Source of the DNA: Abyssisolibacter fermentans
GTDB taxonomy: Bacteria; Bacillota; Clostridia; Tissierellales; MCWD3
Direction: 5' to 3'
NCBI RefSeq assembly: GCF_001559865.1
Contig: NZ_LOHE01000112.1
Coordinates: 1 to 64,000, forward strand
Length of the DNA: 64,000 bases
Shown here in pieces: positions 25,520 to 35,082 of the stretch; positions within the stretch are counted from its first letter, which is position 1; every line of letters begins with the position of its first letter. The notes under the pieces were generated by a model. The model did not search any database, was not told the DNA's origin, and saw only the letters and a list, made by a program, of their open reading frames with translations. The translations under genes were made by a program, and so were the position numbers.

Positions 25520-25557
25520 AAAAAAACTAGTGGATAATATATCTATTAGTTTTTTTT
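25520..25557 (+). terminator. Terminator after codY
   Basis: A-rich arm 25520-25534 (AAAAAAACTAGTGGA) pairs with 25542-25556 (TCTATTAGTTTTTTT) over 15 positions including two G-U pairs, with a 7-nt loop and a run of eight Ts. Strong intrinsic terminator, so the downstream flagellar genes need their own promoter. Confidence 0.85.
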
Positions 25558-25581
25558 ATTTTCAAACATTATTTTATTATA

Positions 25582-25719
25582 GTTTATTATAGGGATGGGA
25601 ATTCATCTCTATTAGAGGATAAACTTAAGAAGATTCAAAATGAAATTATAAAATTACAAAATTACCATATAAATAACAAAAAAACTATATATGTAAAAAG
25701 TAGAAAACTTTATAGTTAA
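25582..25719 (+). pseudogene. Possible remnant of a MerR-type regulator
   Basis: An open frame without a start reads YYRDGNSSLLEDKLKK, then IQNEIIKLQNYHINNKK, ending at TAA 25717. The pattern (hydrophobic-Gly-Asn-Ser-Ser followed by an amphipathic helix) resembles the region before and within the dimerisation helix of MerR regulators. No DNA-binding domain precedes it. The match is by eye and could be chance, since the DNA is very AT-rich. Confidence 0.3.
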
Positions 25720-26083
25720 AATAGTCCTTATTGACTATGCTATATTCTTTATAAAGCATGTATAATTATTAAGGTGAACAAATAAATATTGTCGATTCAT
25801 ATTAGAAGATCGATTTATGTGTACATAATATAAAATGATGGCTTTTTTGTAGAAAATAATAATAATACCAAGAACTATTTTATCAATTTTTAAAAAAACT
25901 TAATTTAAATAAAGGATTTTTGTTGCTTAACTAGAAATAATTATTAATGTATTTGATTAATTAGTTTTCAATGATTATTGAATTAATTAATTAAAACGAT
26001 AACGAAATAATACTTTAATTTACAAAAAAATACTACATAATGAACATGTGTAAATAAAAATTGCTAATAAGGTGGTTTATTAG
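25720..26083. other. Upstream region of the flagellar supercluster
   Basis: This 364-nt non-coding stretch lies between the codY terminator region and flgB. It must hold the main flagellar promoter, but I could not identify one with confidence. A small inverted repeat (TCGAT/ATCGA near 25793-25814) and a CGATAA string at 25997-26002 that could belong to a sigma-D-type -10 are visible, the latter without a matching -35. No conserved riboswitch core was recognised. Confidence 0.5.
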
Positions 26084-26488
26084 ATGTTTAAAATAACATA
26101 TGACAATGTTAACCTTTTAAATAAGGCATTAAATGGTTCATGGAAAAGAAATCAGGCTATTATCAATAATATTGCAAATGTTAATACGCCTGGTTATAAA
26201 AAAACGCGCGTCGAATTCGAAAATATTTTGTCAAAAGAAATTAATAATAATAGTTTAGATCTAAAAGTTACTAATCAAAATCATTTAGGTTTTGAAAATT
26301 CAAATAATTTTAAACCTTTAATAATTAAGGACAAGAGTACTTCTACTAGAGCAGATGGCAACAATGTGAACATTGATGTAGAAAATGGTGAATTGTCTAA
26401 GAATTTTTTATATTATACTTCTGTTTCAAGGCAAATAGGAAGTGAATTTAAAAGATTAAAAACTGTTGTAAATGATGGGAGGAAATAA
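26084..26488 (+). CDS. flgB: Flagellar basal-body rod protein FlgB
   Basis: Proximal rod subunit, exported through the flagellar type III system. The 134-residue protein has the rod-family N-terminal motif NNIANVNTPGYKKTRVEFE and the SVSRQIGSEFKRLKTVV C-terminal helix. AAGGTGG precedes the ATG. It is the first gene of the flagellar supercluster and is followed 4 nt later by flgC. Confidence 0.95.
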   Translation: MFKITYDNVNLLNKALNGSWKRNQAIINNIANVNTPGYKKTRVEFENILSKEINNNSLDLKVTNQNHLGFENSNNFKPLIIKDKSTSTRADGNNVNIDVENGELSKNFLYYTSVSRQIGSEFKRLKTVVNDGRK

Positions 26489-26492
26489 ATAA

Positions 26493-26927
26493 ATGGGAAT
26501 ATTTGATGCTATAAATATTAGTTCAACAGGTTTGACTGCAGAAAGGACTAGAATGGAAATTATATCAAAAAACATTGCAAATGCAAGTACAACTAGAACT
26601 AGTAATGGACAACCTTATAGAAGACAATTAGCTATATTCAAAGAAAGAAAAGGTGCTTCATTTAACGATATACTAAAGGGTAAAACAGAAAGCAATTATG
26701 GAGGAGTAAAGCTTAGCAAGATTGCTGAAGATAAATCAGCTTTTAAGAAGGTTTATGATCCAGGACATCCTGATGCAAATAAACAAGGCTATGTTCTTAT
26801 GCCTAATGTTGATGTTATAAAAGAAATGGTTGATATGATAACGGCAACAAGAGCTTATGAAGCTAATGTAACTGCTATTAATGCAACTAAATCAATGGCG
26901 TTAAAAGCACTTGATATAGGAAGATAA
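26493..26927 (+). CDS. flgC: Flagellar basal-body rod protein FlgC
   Basis: Proximal rod subunit that polymerises with FlgB. The 144-residue protein has ISKNIANASTTRTSNGQPYRR near the N-terminus and the C-terminal rod motif VDMITATRAYEANVTAINA, both standard for FlgC. GGGAGG precedes the ATG. It lies between flgB and fliE as in most bacteria. Confidence 0.96.
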   Translation: MGIFDAINISSTGLTAERTRMEIISKNIANASTTRTSNGQPYRRQLAIFKERKGASFNDILKGKTESNYGGVKLSKIAEDKSAFKKVYDPGHPDANKQGYVLMPNVDVIKEMVDMITATRAYEANVTAINATKSMALKALDIGR

Positions 26928-26946
26928 AATAGGAGGAAGTTTTGAT

Positions 26947-27243
26947 ATGAACATAAATACTATTAATAAAAGCAACCTAATACATAGTTCTTTTGAAACA
27001 ATCAACAGCAATAAAAAAAGCGATAGAGGATTTGGTCAATACTTAAATAATGCTTTAAATAAAGTTAATGAACTGCAGGTTGAAGCGCAAGAATACGATA
27101 GAATGTTAGCAACAGGGGAAATTGATAATCTACATGATGCCACCATTGCTTCTAATAAAGCAGATATTGCACTACAATTAACATTAACTGTTCGAAATAA
27201 AATTATAGATGCATATAAAGAAATTATGAGAATGCAAGTTTAG
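26947..27243 (+). CDS. fliE: Flagellar hook-basal body protein FliE
   Basis: Adapter between the MS ring and the rod, also a type III export substrate. The 98-residue protein has FGQYLNNALNKVNELQVEAQ and the conserved end LTVRNKIIDAYKEIMRMQV. AGGAGG precedes the ATG. It is followed by fliF as expected. Confidence 0.95.
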   Translation: MNINTINKSNLIHSSFETINSNKKSDRGFGQYLNNALNKVNELQVEAQEYDRMLATGEIDNLHDATIASNKADIALQLTLTVRNKIIDAYKEIMRMQV

Positions 27244-27266
27244 AAGTAGCTAAATGAGGTGATTAA

Positions 27267-28808
27267 GTGGGAGACACTGTAGAAAAAGCTAAGAACCAGA
27301 TAGTTAATTTATGGAAAGAATTAGACAAAAAAAGAAAGATAAGATTAGGGATAACTTGTCTAATAATATTGTTTGGTATTACTGCTTTTATAATATACAT
27401 AACTAGTACAAATTATGAAGTATTATATCAGAATTTAAGTTTAAAAGATACGGCAGAAATAACAAAGAAACTAGACGAACTAAATATTAATTGGAAAAAT
27501 GGTGATGATGAAAATACTATATTAGTTCCTAAGGAACAAAAGAACAAAGTAAAATTAAGCTTGGCTTCTGAAGGACTACCAAAAGAAGGGTATAGCGTCT
27601 TAGATGCTTTTAATGATACAAGTTGGACCATGACAGAATATGAAAAGAAACAGAGAGTTCTATATGGTATAAAAAATGAATTGGCAGATACAATATCTGA
27701 TATTGACGGTATAGAAGAAGCTAAAGTTTTTATAGATATTCCAGAGGAAACAAATTTTTTATCAAAAGATGTACAAGCAACAGCATCAGTTTATTTAAAA
27801 TTATCAGCAGCAATGCCTTTACAAAAAGATAAGGTTATTGCTATTAAAAATCTTGTTGCAAGTTCATTTAAAAGTTTAAGTCCAGAACTTGTTTCAGTTG
27901 TTGATGATAAAGGTAAACCTTATGATATAAACACAGAAGGAAATGGCTATGATTTTAGTGTAAATGAGCAAATGAATCTTAAATACAGCTCTGAGGTTAT
28001 GCTGAATAATAGCATCAAAAAGTTCTTAGAAAATCTTTTTGGGCTAGGGAATGTTGATGTTAGAACTAATATAAAAATGAATTTTGATAGTGAAAATACG
28101 AGTATAGTGCAATTTTCACCACCTATAGAAGGAAGAAACGAAGGTTTAATTAGGAGTATGCAAAAAATTAAGGAATATACAGCTGACGGCGAAACAGGAG
28201 GACCTGCGGGAGTAGAATCTAACGTTAATGATACAGTTGATTATGCTACAGTAGATAATAATAATTCCAAGTATGAAAAAGCTAGTGATATTATTAACTA
28301 CGAATTAAATCAAATTAATAGAGAGATAAAGAAGAATCCTGGGGAAATTGAGTCATTAAGTGTTGCCGTTATTATAAATGAAGATGCTATTGGCGATGGA
28401 GAATTAACAGATGAGAGAAAAAGTGAAATAGAAGAGTTAGTATATGCAGCTACAGGAATAGATACAAAAAAAGTTATAGTCAATGCAGGAAAATTCAAAA
28501 ATAATAATACAAGCAGTATTTTCGATAGTGAAATGGAACAAAAGCAAAAGAGTGATCAGATAATGTTATACGGTATAATTGGAGCTTCTTTATTTATATT
28601 ATTGGCAGCTGGAGGAATATTAGTTGCTAGAAAAAGAAGAAAAGATAAAAAACAACAACAGATATTAGACGATCAATTTAAAGAAAGTGAAATAGAAAGC
28701 ATTGATTTCAAGGAAGAATCAGGCGTTAAAGAGCAAATAAACGGATTTGTTGATAAAAAACCTGATGCTGTTGCTCAATTATTAAGAAGCTGGTTAAGTG
28801 ATGAGTAG
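27267..28808 (+). CDS. fliF: Flagellar MS-ring protein FliF
   Basis: Forms the membrane ring on which rotor and export gate assemble. The 513-residue protein has two membrane helices (about residues 26-46 and 430-450) around a large periplasmic-side domain with YQNLSLKDTAEITKKLDEL, SVLDAFNDTSWTMTEYEK and a C-terminal cytoplasmic FliG-binding tail ending VAQLLRSWLSDE. It starts at GTG 27267 after GAGGTGA. Confidence 0.96.
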   Translation: MGDTVEKAKNQIVNLWKELDKKRKIRLGITCLIILFGITAFIIYITSTNYEVLYQNLSLKDTAEITKKLDELNINWKNGDDENTILVPKEQKNKVKLSLASEGLPKEGYSVLDAFNDTSWTMTEYEKKQRVLYGIKNELADTISDIDGIEEAKVFIDIPEETNFLSKDVQATASVYLKLSAAMPLQKDKVIAIKNLVASSFKSLSPELVSVVDDKGKPYDINTEGNGYDFSVNEQMNLKYSSEVMLNNSIKKFLENLFGLGNVDVRTNIKMNFDSENTSIVQFSPPIEGRNEGLIRSMQKIKEYTADGETGGPAGVESNVNDTVDYATVDNNNSKYEKASDIINYELNQINREIKKNPGEIESLSVAVIINEDAIGDGELTDERKSEIEELVYAATGIDTKKVIVNAGKFKNNNTSSIFDSEMEQKQKSDQIMLYGIIGASLFILLAAGGILVARKRRKDKKQQQILDDQFKESEIESIDFKEESGVKEQINGFVDKKPDAVAQLLRSWLSDE

Positions 28809-28819
28809 AGGTGATAGAT

Positions 28820-29827
28820 ATGTCAAAGAATAAAGAGTTTACAGGAAAGCAAAAAGCCGCAATATTGTTAATAGCTCTTGGTCCACAGAAATCAGCTGAT
28901 ATCTTTAAACATTTGAAAGAAGAAGAAATAGAGGAACTTACATTAGAAATTGCAAATATGAGATTAGTGTCTCCTGAAGAAAAAGATACTGTGCTTCAAG
29001 ATTTTTATCAATTATGTTTAGCTCAAGAATATATATCAGAAGGTGGAATAGATTATGCTAAAGATGTATTAGAAAGAGCTTTGGGTTCTCAGAAAGCTGT
29101 AAATATAATTAATAAGTTAACTACATCTTTACAGGTAAGACCTTTTGAGTTTATAAGAAAAGCAGATGCAAGTCAAATACTGAATTATATTCAAGAAGAG
29201 CATCCTCAAACAATAGCGTTAATACTAGCATATCTTTCGCCTAATCAAGCTGGCCAAATATTAGCCAGTTTACCGCTTGATATACAGTCAGAGGTTGCAA
29301 GAAGAATTTCAGTAATGGACAGAACATCACCTGAAATTATAAAAGAAATTGAAAGAATACTAGAAAGCAAGTTTTCAACTATGGTTTCACAAGACTATAC
29401 GATTGCAGGTGGAGTACAGTCTATAGTATCAATACTAAATGCTGTTGATAGAGGAACAGAAAAACACATACTAGAAGAATTGGAAAACAAAGATGCAGAG
29501 CTTTCTGAAGAAATTAGAAGGAGAATGTTTGTATTTGAAGATGTAGTTACATTAGAACCTAGATATATCCAAAGATTTATTAGAGAAATTGATAATAGTC
29601 AATGGTCTATTGCATTAAAAGGTGCTAGTGAAGAAGTTAAAGAAGTTATATTTAACAATATGTCTAAACGTTTAGTTGAAATGATAAAAGAAGATATGGA
29701 ATTTATGGGACCTGTTAGATTAAAAGATATAGAAGAAGCTCAACAAAATATTGTTAATGTAATAAGAAAACTAGAAGATGAAGGAGAAATTGTTACTCCA
29801 AGAGGAGGAGATGAATTAATTGTCTAG
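28820..29827 (+). CDS. fliG: Flagellar motor switch protein FliG
   Basis: Rotor protein that contacts the MotA stator and transmits torque. The 335-residue protein has FTGKQKAAILLIALGPQKSA, the middle-domain EEHPQTIALILAYLSPNQAGQ (EHPQ motif) and the C-terminal torque domain RYIQRFIREIDNSQWSIALKG. I chose ATG 28820, with AGAGGTGA at 28807-28814, over the earlier GTG inside that site. Its end overlaps fliH by 8 nt. Confidence 0.96.
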   Translation: MSKNKEFTGKQKAAILLIALGPQKSADIFKHLKEEEIEELTLEIANMRLVSPEEKDTVLQDFYQLCLAQEYISEGGIDYAKDVLERALGSQKAVNIINKLTTSLQVRPFEFIRKADASQILNYIQEEHPQTIALILAYLSPNQAGQILASLPLDIQSEVARRISVMDRTSPEIIKEIERILESKFSTMVSQDYTIAGGVQSIVSILNAVDRGTEKHILEELENKDAELSEEIRRRMFVFEDVVTLEPRYIQRFIREIDNSQWSIALKGASEEVKEVIFNNMSKRLVEMIKEDMEFMGPVRLKDIEEAQQNIVNVIRKLEDEGEIVTPRGGDELIV

Positions 29828-30566
29828 TATTATAAAATCATCTTACGTAGTTATGAGTAACAAAGTAGAAGAAAAAACTATAGAACAAAATGTTGTAGAT
29901 AATGAATTGGCTATAAAGAAAAGTAAAGCTATTATTGATGCAGCAAACAAGAAAGCAGCAAAGATTATTAAAAATGCAACCAATGAAAGTGACTCGATTA
30001 TAGAAAAAGCAAATTTAAAATCTGAAAATATAATGGAAAATACATATAAAAAATCCAAAGAAATTATTGAAAAAGCTCAAAGTGACGGATACAAGGAAGG
30101 TTATAAAACAGGCTATGATGAAGGAAAAAATATTTCAGATGGACTAATAAATGAAGCAAACGATATAAAAAAAGATATATTGACATTAAGAAAAAAATAT
30201 ATTCAAGATTTAGAGCCTGAAATAATCAATTTAGTTATTCATATGTGTGAAACTATATTAAATAATAAACTCGAAAATGATAAAGAACTTATACTATCAA
30301 TTATATACAAAGGTTTAGATAGTTTGAATTTAAGTGATAACTTAATTATAATAATATCTCAAGATGATTACGAAATAGTAAATGCTAGTCGTGATAAAAT
30401 CCTGTCACAAGCAAGTTTAGTAGAAAATATAGATATAAAAGTTGATAGAAAGCTTACAAAAGGAGATTGCATTATAGAAACAGAAAGTGGTACTGTTAAT
30501 TGTAGTTTAAATATGCAGATGAATAAGTTGAAAGAAACAATAATAGAATTGCTAAAGAGTGAGTGA
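29820..30566 (+). CDS. fliH: Flagellar export ATPase regulator FliH
   Basis: Binds and restrains the FliI ATPase and docks it at the export gate. The 248-residue protein begins SSIIKSSYVV, similar to other Bacillota FliH, then has an alanine/lysine-rich helix with coiled-coil character (residues 30-110) and a C-terminal FliH/YscL domain. It starts with TTG overlapping the fliG stop, with AGGAGG about 9 nt upstream. The position between fliG and fliI supports the call as much as sequence does. Confidence 0.88.
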   Translation: MSSIIKSSYVVMSNKVEEKTIEQNVVDNELAIKKSKAIIDAANKKAAKIIKNATNESDSIIEKANLKSENIMENTYKKSKEIIEKAQSDGYKEGYKTGYDEGKNISDGLINEANDIKKDILTLRKKYIQDLEPEIINLVIHMCETILNNKLENDKELILSIIYKGLDSLNLSDNLIIIISQDDYEIVNASRDKILSQASLVENIDIKVDRKLTKGDCIIETESGTVNCSLNMQMNKLKETIIELLKSE

Positions 30567-30570
30567 TAGT

Positions 30571-31884
30571 ATGCAAGTAATAGATATGAAAAAATACTTT
30601 AAAGTAGCAACTGAAGCCAGTTTACTTCAATTTAGTGGAAAGGTTGTTAGAGTAACAGGTTTGACAATAGAATCAAATGGTCCATTAGCTAAAATAGGAG
30701 AATTATGCCATATATACACAATAAATAATGATACACCTATTTTAGCAGAGGTAGTTGGTTTTAAAAAAGACAGAATACTATTAATGCCATTGGGAGAGAT
30801 GGAAGGCATTGGTCCTGGAAGTATAGTAAAAGCATGTGGACATAGCCTAAGAGTTAAAGTAAGTGAAAAACTTATAGGTAGAGTTTTAGATGGACTAGGT
30901 AATCCAATAGATAGTAAAGGAGAAATTGATAGCAGTTGTTACTATCCAGTTTCTAATGTACCACCAAATCCACTTAAGAGAAAGAGAATAAAAGAAATAC
31001 TACCTTTAGGTATAAAAGCAATAGATGCATTTCTAACATGTGGGAAGGGACAAAGAATAGGCGTTTTTGCTGGTAGTGGTGTTGGTAAGAGTACATTAAT
31101 GGGTATGATTGCAAGGAATACAACAGCAGATATAAATGTTATAGGTTTAATAGGTGAAAGAGGAAGAGAAGTAAGAGAATTTATTGAAAATGACTTAAAA
31201 GAAGAAGGTTTAAAAAAGTCAATTCTTATCGTTGCTACTTCAGATCAACCAGCATTGGTAAGAATGAAAGGAGCTTTATTAGCTACAGCCATAGCTGAAT
31301 ATTTTAGAGATAAAGGGAAAAATGTGATGCTTTTTATGGATTCAGTAACTAGATTTTGTATGGCACAAAGAGAAGTGGGGCTAGCTATAGGTGAGCCTCC
31401 AGTTACAAAAGGATTTACACCCTCAGTATTTGCAGTATTACCAAGACTATTAGAAAGAGCTGGAACCTCTGATAAAGGTACTATAACAGCGCTATATACA
31501 GTTTTGGTAGATGGAGATGATATGAATGAACCAATTACAGATGCAGTTAGAGGTATACTAGACGGGCACATAGTATTATCAAGGGATCTCGCAAATAAGA
31601 ATCATTATCCTGCTATTGACGTACTAGCAAGTATAAGTAGAGTAATGCCTAATATATGCGATGAACAACATATAGATTTTTCAAGTAAAATAAAAGATAT
31701 AATGGCTGTATATAGAGAAAAAGAAGACTTAATAAATATAGGTGCATATAATAAAGGCAGCAATCCAAAATTAGATAAAGCGATTGATTTAATAGACGAT
31801 ATAAATGAATTTTTAAGACAAGATGTAACAAAGAAATATAAATTTGATGAAATAATGGTAGAATTACATAAAATAAATATTTAG
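30571..31884 (+). CDS. fliI: Flagellum-specific export ATPase FliI
   Basis: Energises substrate loading in flagellar type III secretion. The 437-residue protein is an F1-beta-like ATPase with Walker A GVFAGSGVGKST near residue 165, GLIGERGREVREF, and the Walker B region NVMLFMDSVTRF. The start is uncertain: ATG 30571 is used, while a GTG at 30559 overlapping fliH would add four residues. fliJ follows. Confidence 0.95.
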   Translation: MQVIDMKKYFKVATEASLLQFSGKVVRVTGLTIESNGPLAKIGELCHIYTINNDTPILAEVVGFKKDRILLMPLGEMEGIGPGSIVKACGHSLRVKVSEKLIGRVLDGLGNPIDSKGEIDSSCYYPVSNVPPNPLKRKRIKEILPLGIKAIDAFLTCGKGQRIGVFAGSGVGKSTLMGMIARNTTADINVIGLIGERGREVREFIENDLKEEGLKKSILIVATSDQPALVRMKGALLATAIAEYFRDKGKNVMLFMDSVTRFCMAQREVGLAIGEPPVTKGFTPSVFAVLPRLLERAGTSDKGTITALYTVLVDGDDMNEPITDAVRGILDGHIVLSRDLANKNHYPAIDVLASISRVMPNICDEQHIDFSSKIKDIMAVYREKEDLINIGAYNKGSNPKLDKAIDLIDDINEFLRQDVTKKYKFDEIMVELHKINI

Positions 31885-31941
31885 GATATTTGAATATGAA
31901 CTCTATAAATAAATATTACTTTAAATTATGTGGGTGAATGT

Positions 31942-32379
31942 ATGGAGAGATTCAAGTTTAAATTTCAAGGAGTATTAAATTACAAACAAGTTGTTGAGGA
32001 TATGAAATCTGTTGAGTTTTTAAATGCAAATAATGAATTAAAAAAAGAAAAGAAAATTTTACAAGTAGCAATAAATCAAAAGAAAGATTTAAATGAACAA
32101 AAAAATCAATCTATGAAAAGTACTACAATAAAGAATTTAAAATATCTAAACAATTTTATAGATCATACTAATAAAAAAATTAAGGAACAAAACGAAAGAA
32201 TTAAGGTTGCTGAAGATAAAGCAAATGAAAAAAAGAGAGAACTTGTAGATGCTTCAAAGGAAAAAAAAATGATTGAAAAACTTAAATCTAAAGAATACGA
32301 AGATTTTATAATGATTCAAAAGAAAAATGAAGAAAAGTTTGTTGATCAAATCAATAGTTTTAATAGTTGCAAATTATAG
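31942..32379 (+). CDS. fliJ: Flagellar export chaperone FliJ
   Basis: Coiled-coil protein that links the FliH-FliI ATPase to FlhA. The 145-residue protein starts ERFKFKFQGVLNYKQVVED, the usual FliJ opening, and is otherwise an almost unbroken charged coiled coil. ATG 31942 is chosen with GGGTGA upstream; a GTG at 31930 is less likely. Assignment leans on position after fliI. Confidence 0.85.
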   Translation: MERFKFKFQGVLNYKQVVEDMKSVEFLNANNELKKEKKILQVAINQKKDLNEQKNQSMKSTTIKNLKYLNNFIDHTNKKIKEQNERIKVAEDKANEKKRELVDASKEKKMIEKLKSKEYEDFIMIQKKNEEKFVDQINSFNSCKL

Positions 32380-32391
32380 TGGAGGATAAAT

Positions 32392-33603
32392 ATGGCAAAA
32401 AATAGTAGTGCATTAAAAACTGCATTTATAGTAGTATTTATTTTAATATTTATTCCTTGTTGCACTTTTTTTATTATATATAAAACAAATGCAGAGTTTA
32501 GGGATACTACAAATAAATATATGAAAAATTTTCCTGGGTTTATTGGAGAATATGCAAATACATATCCTACTGACGAAGAAAAGGGAGAAAAAATAGATTT
32601 TCTGGCTCAGTATTATTTATCATTATCTAAAGAAGTTGCTTCTGATAAGCTCTATGGAATCAAGAAAGATAATGAAGAATTATATTATGATATTATTAAA
32701 CAAATGCAAATGTCTTCGACATCTAAAACAGAAGATGTTTTAAAGATTATAAGAAATAGAGAAATAAAAAAGGATTTGATGATTACATTATATGATGAAA
32801 TCAAAAAAGAGAATGAAATGAAATTCAATGAGGAAATAAAAAGGTATGATAAACTTGGATTTTTTTCTGCAGCACAAGAGATAGAAGAAAGATATTTAAA
32901 GTTAAATAAAAATGAAGAAGCGGCTAATATAATAGCTTCATTAAATGTAAATAAAGCAGCACATATAATGTATTATTTCAGTCAGGAAAATAGGGATTTA
33001 TTATTTAATGAGATGAGTCTAATAAAGAAAAATGATATAAACAATGAAATACTGAGTATGGATATGAAAAAAAATGCATTAATTGATAAAGCTAAAATAT
33101 ATGAATCTAAAATTTCAAAAGAAGTATTCGAAGAAATAGGTAACTTAGATAATTATTCAATTGAAGAATTAGCTCAAATTTATAATAATTTGAGTCCTGT
33201 AAAAGCAGGAGAAGTATTATCATTTAACAAAGACAATAAATTTTATAATGATTTGATGGATGAGATTAGGAAAAATGAGAATCTACAAAAAGATGAAGGT
33301 TCAATAACTATCGATATATCAAAAGTCATGAATTTTTATAAAAAATACAATGAAAAAATTAATGATTTAACTGTAATATATGAAAAAATGAATTCATCAG
33401 ATGTAGCAAATATAATAGAAAGAATGATTGTTAGTAATAATGTAATAGATTCATGTAAGATTACTAATGCACAGATAGCTATAACAGATTCTAAACTAAT
33501 AGTTGATGTACTAAAAAATATGCCTAAAACAAATTTATCAGATATATTAAATCAATTAGAGCCTAGAAAAGCTACTGAAATAATCAGGAGGCTTTCTAAA
33601 TAA
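32392..33603 (+). CDS. MotE/YlxF-like flagellar protein with MgtE-N-type repeats
   Basis: Protein of 403 residues with one N-terminal membrane helix (about residues 10-30) and a large extracytoplasmic part. Repeated motifs of the MgtE N-terminal/FliG-like type are visible: AANIIASLNVNKAAHIMYYF, LAQIYNNLSPVKAGEVL and LSDILNQLEPRKATEIIRRL at the end. Bacillus subtilis ylxF occupies the same place between fliJ and fliK, and MotE in alphaproteobacteria acts as a MotC chaperone. Here it is longer than those relatives, with more repeats. Function unproven. Confidence 0.75.
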   Translation: MAKNSSALKTAFIVVFILIFIPCCTFFIIYKTNAEFRDTTNKYMKNFPGFIGEYANTYPTDEEKGEKIDFLAQYYLSLSKEVASDKLYGIKKDNEELYYDIIKQMQMSSTSKTEDVLKIIRNREIKKDLMITLYDEIKKENEMKFNEEIKRYDKLGFFSAAQEIEERYLKLNKNEEAANIIASLNVNKAAHIMYYFSQENRDLLFNEMSLIKKNDINNEILSMDMKKNALIDKAKIYESKISKEVFEEIGNLDNYSIEELAQIYNNLSPVKAGEVLSFNKDNKFYNDLMDEIRKNENLQKDEGSITIDISKVMNFYKKYNEKINDLTVIYEKMNSSDVANIIERMIVSNNVIDSCKITNAQIAITDSKLIVDVLKNMPKTNLSDILNQLEPRKATEIIRRLSK

Positions 33604-33668
33604 AAAAAGGTTTAATAAGTTTATTAAGATTATTTTACCTGAACATAACGGGAATTATATATTTTTAA

Positions 33669-33697
33669 TTAACGTTTATAATTACCTTATGTATAAA
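33669..33697 (+). promoter_or_regulatory. Possible internal promoter before fliK
   Basis: TTAACG at 33669-33674, 17-nt spacer, TATAAA at 33692-33697, in the 115-nt gap before fliK. Transcription would start almost at the ribosome binding site (AAGGAGGTGAT at 33704-33714). AT-rich DNA makes chance matches common. Confidence 0.3.
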
Positions 33698-33718
33698 AAT
33701 AGAAGGAGGTGATAATAG

Positions 33719-35071
33719 TTGAAAATATCAAATCAAACTAACTTGTTTGATCAGATTATGGTAAATAACACTAAACAAACTTCAAAAAAATCAGAAACAA
33801 AGAAGAGTAGTTTTGAAGAAATGCTTAATAATAGCAGAAAAACTTCAGATGGCATAACAAAACCAAAAGATAATAAAAATACAGAGCTTAAAGAACAAAA
33901 AACTTCAGAATTAAAAGAAAAAGAGAGCATCAAACCAGAAGATAAAGAAACTATAAAATCAAAGTGTAAAGAAGAAGAAAGCATAAAAAACAAAGAAAGC
34001 ATAAACGAAAAAAAGGATTTAACTGAAGAAGAAAAAGCAAAAGATGAACACATTATAGAAGAAGTAAACATGGATGCTTTTGAAGAAATTATAGAATTAC
34101 TGACGGAAGCTGGTATAGATGTTAAGAATATAGATTTAACATCTTTTGAAGAAATCAGTAATGAGGTAGACTTAAAAACACTAGTAAATGATATAGAATT
34201 GCTATTTAAAAACAATAATATATCAAAAGAAGTATTATCAAACAAGTTGGAGAAAATAGTTAACTTAAAAGAAACAAATGTTTTATCTGATAAGAAAGAA
34301 ATAATAGAACTACTTTCGAAGATAAAAGAAGAAGTAAGTGAACTAAAAAATGCCGACCAAATTACGAATAAAGATGATAATGTAAATAATGTGAAAATTA
34401 TCAACATGAAGCAGCAATCAGTTGCAGGTCAAATGAGTTCTCTTATAAGAAATAAGAACACAAAACAAGGTACAACAAGAGAAGAAAACTCTGAAAGTAC
34501 TGTTTTACCTATTAAATCAATGGGTAATATTATTAAAAATATTAACATTAATAATATAAATAGTAGTGGAGCTCAATTAAATTTATCAGATAACACAGTA
34601 ATAGATCAACAAGTAAAGACAGATAGTGCTTTAGTAAGAAATATTGATTACAAAAATATATTAGAGCAAGTAACAAAAAGCACAACCACAATAATAAATG
34701 AAAAGCAATCAATGGTAAATATAAAGCTTAAGCCAGAATCACTAGGAAATATGACATTAAAAATAGTTGTGGAAGAAGGCAAGGTTGTTGCAGAAGCAGT
34801 AGTAGAAAATCAAGCTGTTAAGAACATTTTGATATCTAATATGGATGAATTAAAAGAAAATTTAAGTGGGCAGGGACTAGATATTCAAAAGCTTGATGTT
34901 TCTGTAGGAAAAGACTCTATGTTTGGCCAGAAAAATAGTACTTTTCAAAATAGGCAAAAATTCGAGAAGAAAAGTGTCAAAAAAATAGAGGATATGGACA
35001 TAGTAGAGGATAATTATCTTGATACCGGGGTAGTAAATCATTATTCCTCTAGCATAAATGTTATAGCTTAG
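33719..35071 (+). CDS. fliK: Flagellar hook-length control protein FliK
   Basis: Molecular ruler that switches the export apparatus from hook to filament substrates through FlhB. The 450-residue protein has a lysine/glutamate-rich, low-complexity N-terminal half with repeated KES and KEK strings, then a C-terminal Flg_hook domain with [20 protein letters not shown] and [17 protein letters not shown]. It starts at TTG 33719 after a near-perfect AAGGAGGTGAT. The following gene is flgD as in Bacillus subtilis. Confidence 0.9.
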   Translation: MKISNQTNLFDQIMVNNTKQTSKKSETKKSSFEEMLNNSRKTSDGITKPKDNKNTELKEQKTSELKEKESIKPEDKETIKSKCKEEESIKNKESINEKKDLTEEEKAKDEHIIEEVNMDAFEEIIELLTEAGIDVKNIDLTSFEEISNEVDLKTLVNDIELLFKNNNISKEVLSNKLEKIVNLKETNVLSDKKEIIELLSKIKEEVSELKNADQITNKDDNVNNVKIINMKQQSVAGQMSSLIRNKNTKQGTTREENSESTVLPIKSMGNIIKNININNINSSGAQLNLSDNTVIDQQVKTDSALVRNIDYKNILEQVTKSTTTIINEKQSMVNIKLKPESLGNMTLKIVVEEGKVVAEAVVENQAVKNILISNMDELKENLSGQGLDIQKLDVSVGKDSMFGQKNSTFQNRQKFEKKSVKKIEDMDIVEDNYLDTGVVNHYSSSINVIA

Positions 35072-35082
35072 GAGGTGAGCTT

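Noticed and set aside
25780-25860. Hairpin region before flgB as a c-di-GMP or other riboswitch
   Set aside because: The conserved GEMM core and other aptamer cores are not visible; only a 5-bp inverted repeat is.
25997-26002. CGATAA string before flgB as a sigma-D (sigma-28) -10 element
   Set aside because: There is no TAAA-type -35 at the right distance and the first early flagellar operon is not expected to depend on sigma-D.
33751-34407. Long antisense open frame (218 codons) opposite fliK, and many similar antisense frames elsewhere
   Set aside because: They are Ser/Phe/Ile-rich shadows of lysine- and glutamate-rich + strand genes, without ribosome binding sites or known motifs.
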